A stretch of 8,147 nt of DNA. Origin: Peptococcaceae bacterium (lineage in GTDB: Bacteria; Bacillota; Peptococcia; Peptococcales; Peptococcaceae). The stretch lies in the NCBI GenBank assembly GCA_900759105.1, contig CAAETY010000146.1:1-8147 (forward strand). Direction: 5' to 3'. This document shows positions 7,145 to 8,147 of the stretch, piece by piece; the stretch's first letter is position 1; every line of letters starts with the position of its first letter. The notes beneath the pieces were generated by a model. The model did not search any database. It was given only the letters and a program-made list of their open reading frames with translations, and was not told the DNA's origin. The position numbers were made by a program, and so were the translations under genes.

Positions 7145-7212
7145 AAGAGTCTCCTAACAAAAAAGTTAACAAAAATTTGTCACATAACGAGATAATAACG
7201 AATTTCCTTATG

Positions 7213-7241
7213 ATTTTATCATATAAGAAAAGTGTAGGCAA
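7213..7241 (-). promoter_or_regulatory. Promoter of the hydrogenase/phosphatase operon
   Basis: On the minus strand TTGCCT (7236-7241) and TAAAAT (7213-7218) are exactly 17 nt apart, a good match to the housekeeping sigma consensus. Transcription would start near 7206 and give a leader of about 60 nt. That leader carries four GTTA tetramers (plus-strand TAAC at 7155, 7167, 7185 and 7196), one within TTGTTAAC, which resembles half of a Rex operator. Confidence 0.6.
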
Positions 7242-7570
7242 TCCGATAACTGATGCTAATATGATGAGAATGATAAAGATTTTTTTAGTTTGAGGTGGTT
7301 CACCAATTCTAATGTTGTAATACAGATAAATCCGTTAAACGTGGGATAAATGAATAAATAGTAGCACTGTTATAGAAAAAATAAATGAAAGATAACTCAT
7401 ATACATGGGACATGTCGGTTTATTTGTAGAGTGAATTGTAATAGAAACAGTATCGAAAACGGTTGTCCGGATAATCAATTTATTCATAGAGAAGTAAGAA
7501 AAGAACAAACCAAATAAAGATGATTTTTTGATACAAGTCGCTCTAAGGGAAATTTTTGGGACACCTGGAA
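7242..7570. other. AT-rich intergenic stretch without a clear gene
   Basis: About 330 nt between the divergent operon promoter and the small-gene unit. No ORF with a ribosome binding site is present on either strand, and there is no tRNA-like fold, terminator or repeat that I can see. Two short in-frame stretches on the plus strand (roughly 7437-7496 and 7497-7586) look protein-like but lack start codons and are separated by a stop, so they may be remains of a decayed gene. Confidence 0.5.
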
Positions 7571-7579
7571 TGATATAGT
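7571..7579 (+). promoter_or_regulatory. Possible extended -10 promoter of the small-gene unit
   Basis: TGATATAGT at 7571-7579 is an extended -10 (TATAGT, one mismatch) about 50 nt upstream of the ATG at 7632. No convincing -35 box lies at the right distance. It is the best candidate for driving the two overlapping small genes. Confidence 0.35.
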
Positions 7580-7631
7580 AAATTTAATGACGAAACAGCG
7601 TGTCAAAATAATAGCCGAAAGGGGAATAAAC

Positions 7632-7835
7632 ATGAGCATCGATGACGAAATGACAATTGGAATGACTAATTATCAAATGAATATTATGCTAAGGATGCTG
7701 AAATTATTATTGGAAGGCAGTGTACAAGAAATTGAAGAAATAGGAGAAACAGTGAAGCTTAAGAATATTATTCAATTACTGGAGGAAAGTGTTAATAATT
7801 CAAGTGAAAATAATGTAGAAAGGGAGAAACGATGA
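7632..7835 (+). CDS. Small hypothetical protein, 67 aa
   Basis: I do not recognise this protein. The ATG at 7632 is chosen because AAAGGGG (7618-7624) lies 7 nt before it; an in-frame ATG at 7587 has no ribosome binding site. The product is soluble, acidic in its middle and rich in methionine at its start (M1, M7, M11, M16, M19, M22). It has two likely helices (about 12-30 and 31-51), the first amphipathic with a leucine-rich face, and a polar N/S/E-rich tail. There are no cysteines, so no metal motif. It overlaps the next gene by 4 nt (ATGA), so the two are probably translated together. Candidate roles such as a small regulator or a partner of the membrane peptide are guesses. Confidence 0.6.
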   Translation: MSIDDEMTIGMTNYQMNIMLRMLKLLLEGSVQEIEEIGETVKLKNIIQLLEESVNNSSENNVEREKR

Positions 7836-7939
7836 TGGTAGAGGTTATTCAATGGGTTTCTTTTGGCATATCGATAATGGCTTTTATGCTCTCTTTGTAC
7901 ACTTTCTATTATGTAGTGAAGCGAATAAAAAAATGGTAG
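7832..7939 (+). CDS. Single-pass membrane microprotein, 35 aa
   Basis: A 35-codon gene starts at the ATG at 7832, or at the adjacent ATG at 7835; AGGGAG at 7821-7826 suits either. Residues 5-29 form one hydrophobic helix (V-I-Q-W-V-S-F-G-I... to Y-Y-V-V), followed by the basic end K-R-I-K-K-W. By the positive-inside rule the C-terminus would be cytoplasmic. The size and layout recall small holin-like or type I toxin peptides and also regulatory membrane microproteins, but no sequence signature decides between them. It overlaps the 67-aa gene by 4 nt, which supports both being real. Confidence 0.55.
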   Translation: MMVEVIQWVSFGISIMAFMLSLYTFYYVVKRIKKW

Positions 7940-7947
7940 TCGTTATT

Positions 7948-7975
7948 TTGAGTGCATAACGTTAGGCAGTAATAT
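7948..7975 (+). promoter_or_regulatory. Possible promoter upstream of the interrupted gene at 8047
   Basis: TTGAGT (7948-7953) and TAATAT (7970-7975) are 16 nt apart, a moderate match to the housekeeping consensus. A transcript from near 7982 would carry a leader of about 65 nt before the ribosome binding site at 8032-8040. No terminator separates it from the small genes, so read-through from them is also possible. Confidence 0.35.
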
Positions 7976-8046
7976 ATTTGTATTAATTGGCCTGTTGGTG
8001 ATGTTTCATAAGATATTTGAAGGGATAGTGTGGGAGGGTGCACTTA

Positions 8047-8054
8047 ATGAACAA
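8047..8054 (+). pseudogene. Orphan gene start cut off by an IS
   Basis: GGGAGGGTG at 8032-8040 is a strong ribosome binding site 6 nt before ATG at 8047. Only ATGAACAA belongs to the gene; the IS end begins at 8055. Reading on into the IS gives a 12-residue peptide ending in TAA. The missing body could be the HD gene at the left edge: ATGAACAA joined to AGTTTTCC with one shared A encodes M-N-K-F-S-R-E-Q-A-L in frame. An unrelated gene beginning M-N-K or M-N-N is the alternative. Confidence 0.55.
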
Positions 8055-8147
8055 TGGTCCTATGTCAAGATTTAGTACAAGTTAAAATGAGAAATTTCCC
8101 CCATTTTAACCTGTCAGAAGCTCAGCCTCATTGTGCGTTCTTTCATA
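8055..8147 (-). mobile_element. 3' end of the same IS (right copy, inverted)
   Basis: The reverse complement of 8055-8147 matches 45-138, except for one missing G in the G run. The element therefore ends at 8055 (TGGTCCTA on the plus strand) with its transposase reading leftward from beyond the window. Both copies present the same (right) IS end to the interior, as in a pair of inverted IS elements. No 3-bp target duplication can be matched between the two flanks (GAACAA here, AGTTTT at left). Confidence 0.8.
8106..8147 (-). CDS. IS3-family transposase C-terminal fragment (right copy)
   Basis: Thirteen codons and a TAA stop (8106-8108) are visible, encoding Y-E-R-T-H-N-E-A-E-L-L-T-G, identical to the tail of the left copy. 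The rest of the gene lies beyond the window. It is presumably a complete transposase in the genome. Confidence 0.6.
   Translation of the reverse strand, partial: YERTHNEAELLTG

Noticed and set aside
7255..7280. Fur-box-like sequence (TGATGAGAATGATAA)
   Set aside because: Only loosely similar to the consensus, lacks the inverted half, and lies upstream of the promoter in AT-rich DNA where such matches are expected by chance.
7587..7631. Longer 82-aa version of the small soluble protein
   Set aside because: The ATG at 7587 lacks a ribosome binding site, whereas the one at 7632 has AAAGGGG at 7-nt spacing.
139..8054. A complete small plasmid carrying the hydrogenase operon
   Set aside because: No replication initiator, partition gene or origin-like iterons are visible; circularity is kept only as one explanation of the edge junctions.

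Overview
The window looks like a draft contig from a low-to-moderate GC, strictly anaerobic, fermentative Firmicute. The Clostridia or the Negativicutes fit best, but I cannot name a genus. The reasons are strong AGGAGG-type ribosome binding sites, [FeFe]-hydrogenases with a SpoIIE-type phosphatase, AT-rich promoters and classical hairpin/T-run terminators. Both edges run into the same insertion sequence (IS3-like). The last 94 bases of the left IS copy and 93 bases of the right copy are inverted repeats of each other, so the contig probably ends where the assembler met this repeat.

Layout. (1) 1-138: the 3' end of an IS copy with the transposase C-terminus, running rightward. (2) 139-731: an HD-domain hydrolase gene that has lost its start codon to the IS junction. 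(3) 1031-2458: a cytoplasmic arylsulfotransferase-like beta-propeller protein with its own extended -10 promoter and a strong SD. A strong terminator precedes it and a bidirectional terminator follows it. (4) 7144 back to 2554 on the minus strand: a tight four-gene operon. In transcription order it holds a 488-aa ferredoxin-like [FeFe]-hydrogenase, an 81-aa thioredoxin-fold [2Fe-2S] protein, a 562-aa [FeFe]-hydrogenase fused to an Fe-S module, a PAS domain and a helical tail, and a 389-aa SpoIIE/PP2C-type phosphatase. (5) 7242-8046: an AT-rich stretch with two overlapping small genes (67 aa soluble, 35 aa single-pass membrane), then an orphan ribosome binding site and start codon cut by the right IS copy after eight bases.

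How the parts work together. The operon reads as a catalytic hydrogenase plus a sensory unit. The PAS-linked hydrogenase (group C, HydS-like) probably senses H2 or redox state. It overlaps the phosphatase gene by 8 nt, so the output is probably Ser/Thr dephosphorylation of a partner encoded elsewhere. This arrangement is known in outline from anaerobic Firmicutes (hfs-type clusters and group C sensory hydrogenases with phosphatases), but its phosphoprotein target is not apparent here.

The most unexpected structural point is at the edges. The eight bases ATGAACAA at the right IS junction and the sequence after the left IS junction combine, sharing one A, into an in-frame N-terminus M-N-K-F-S-R-E-Q-A-L that suits the HD gene. 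Both junctions may therefore lie in one gene, implying a circle, a tandem 7.9-kb unit or an assembly artefact.
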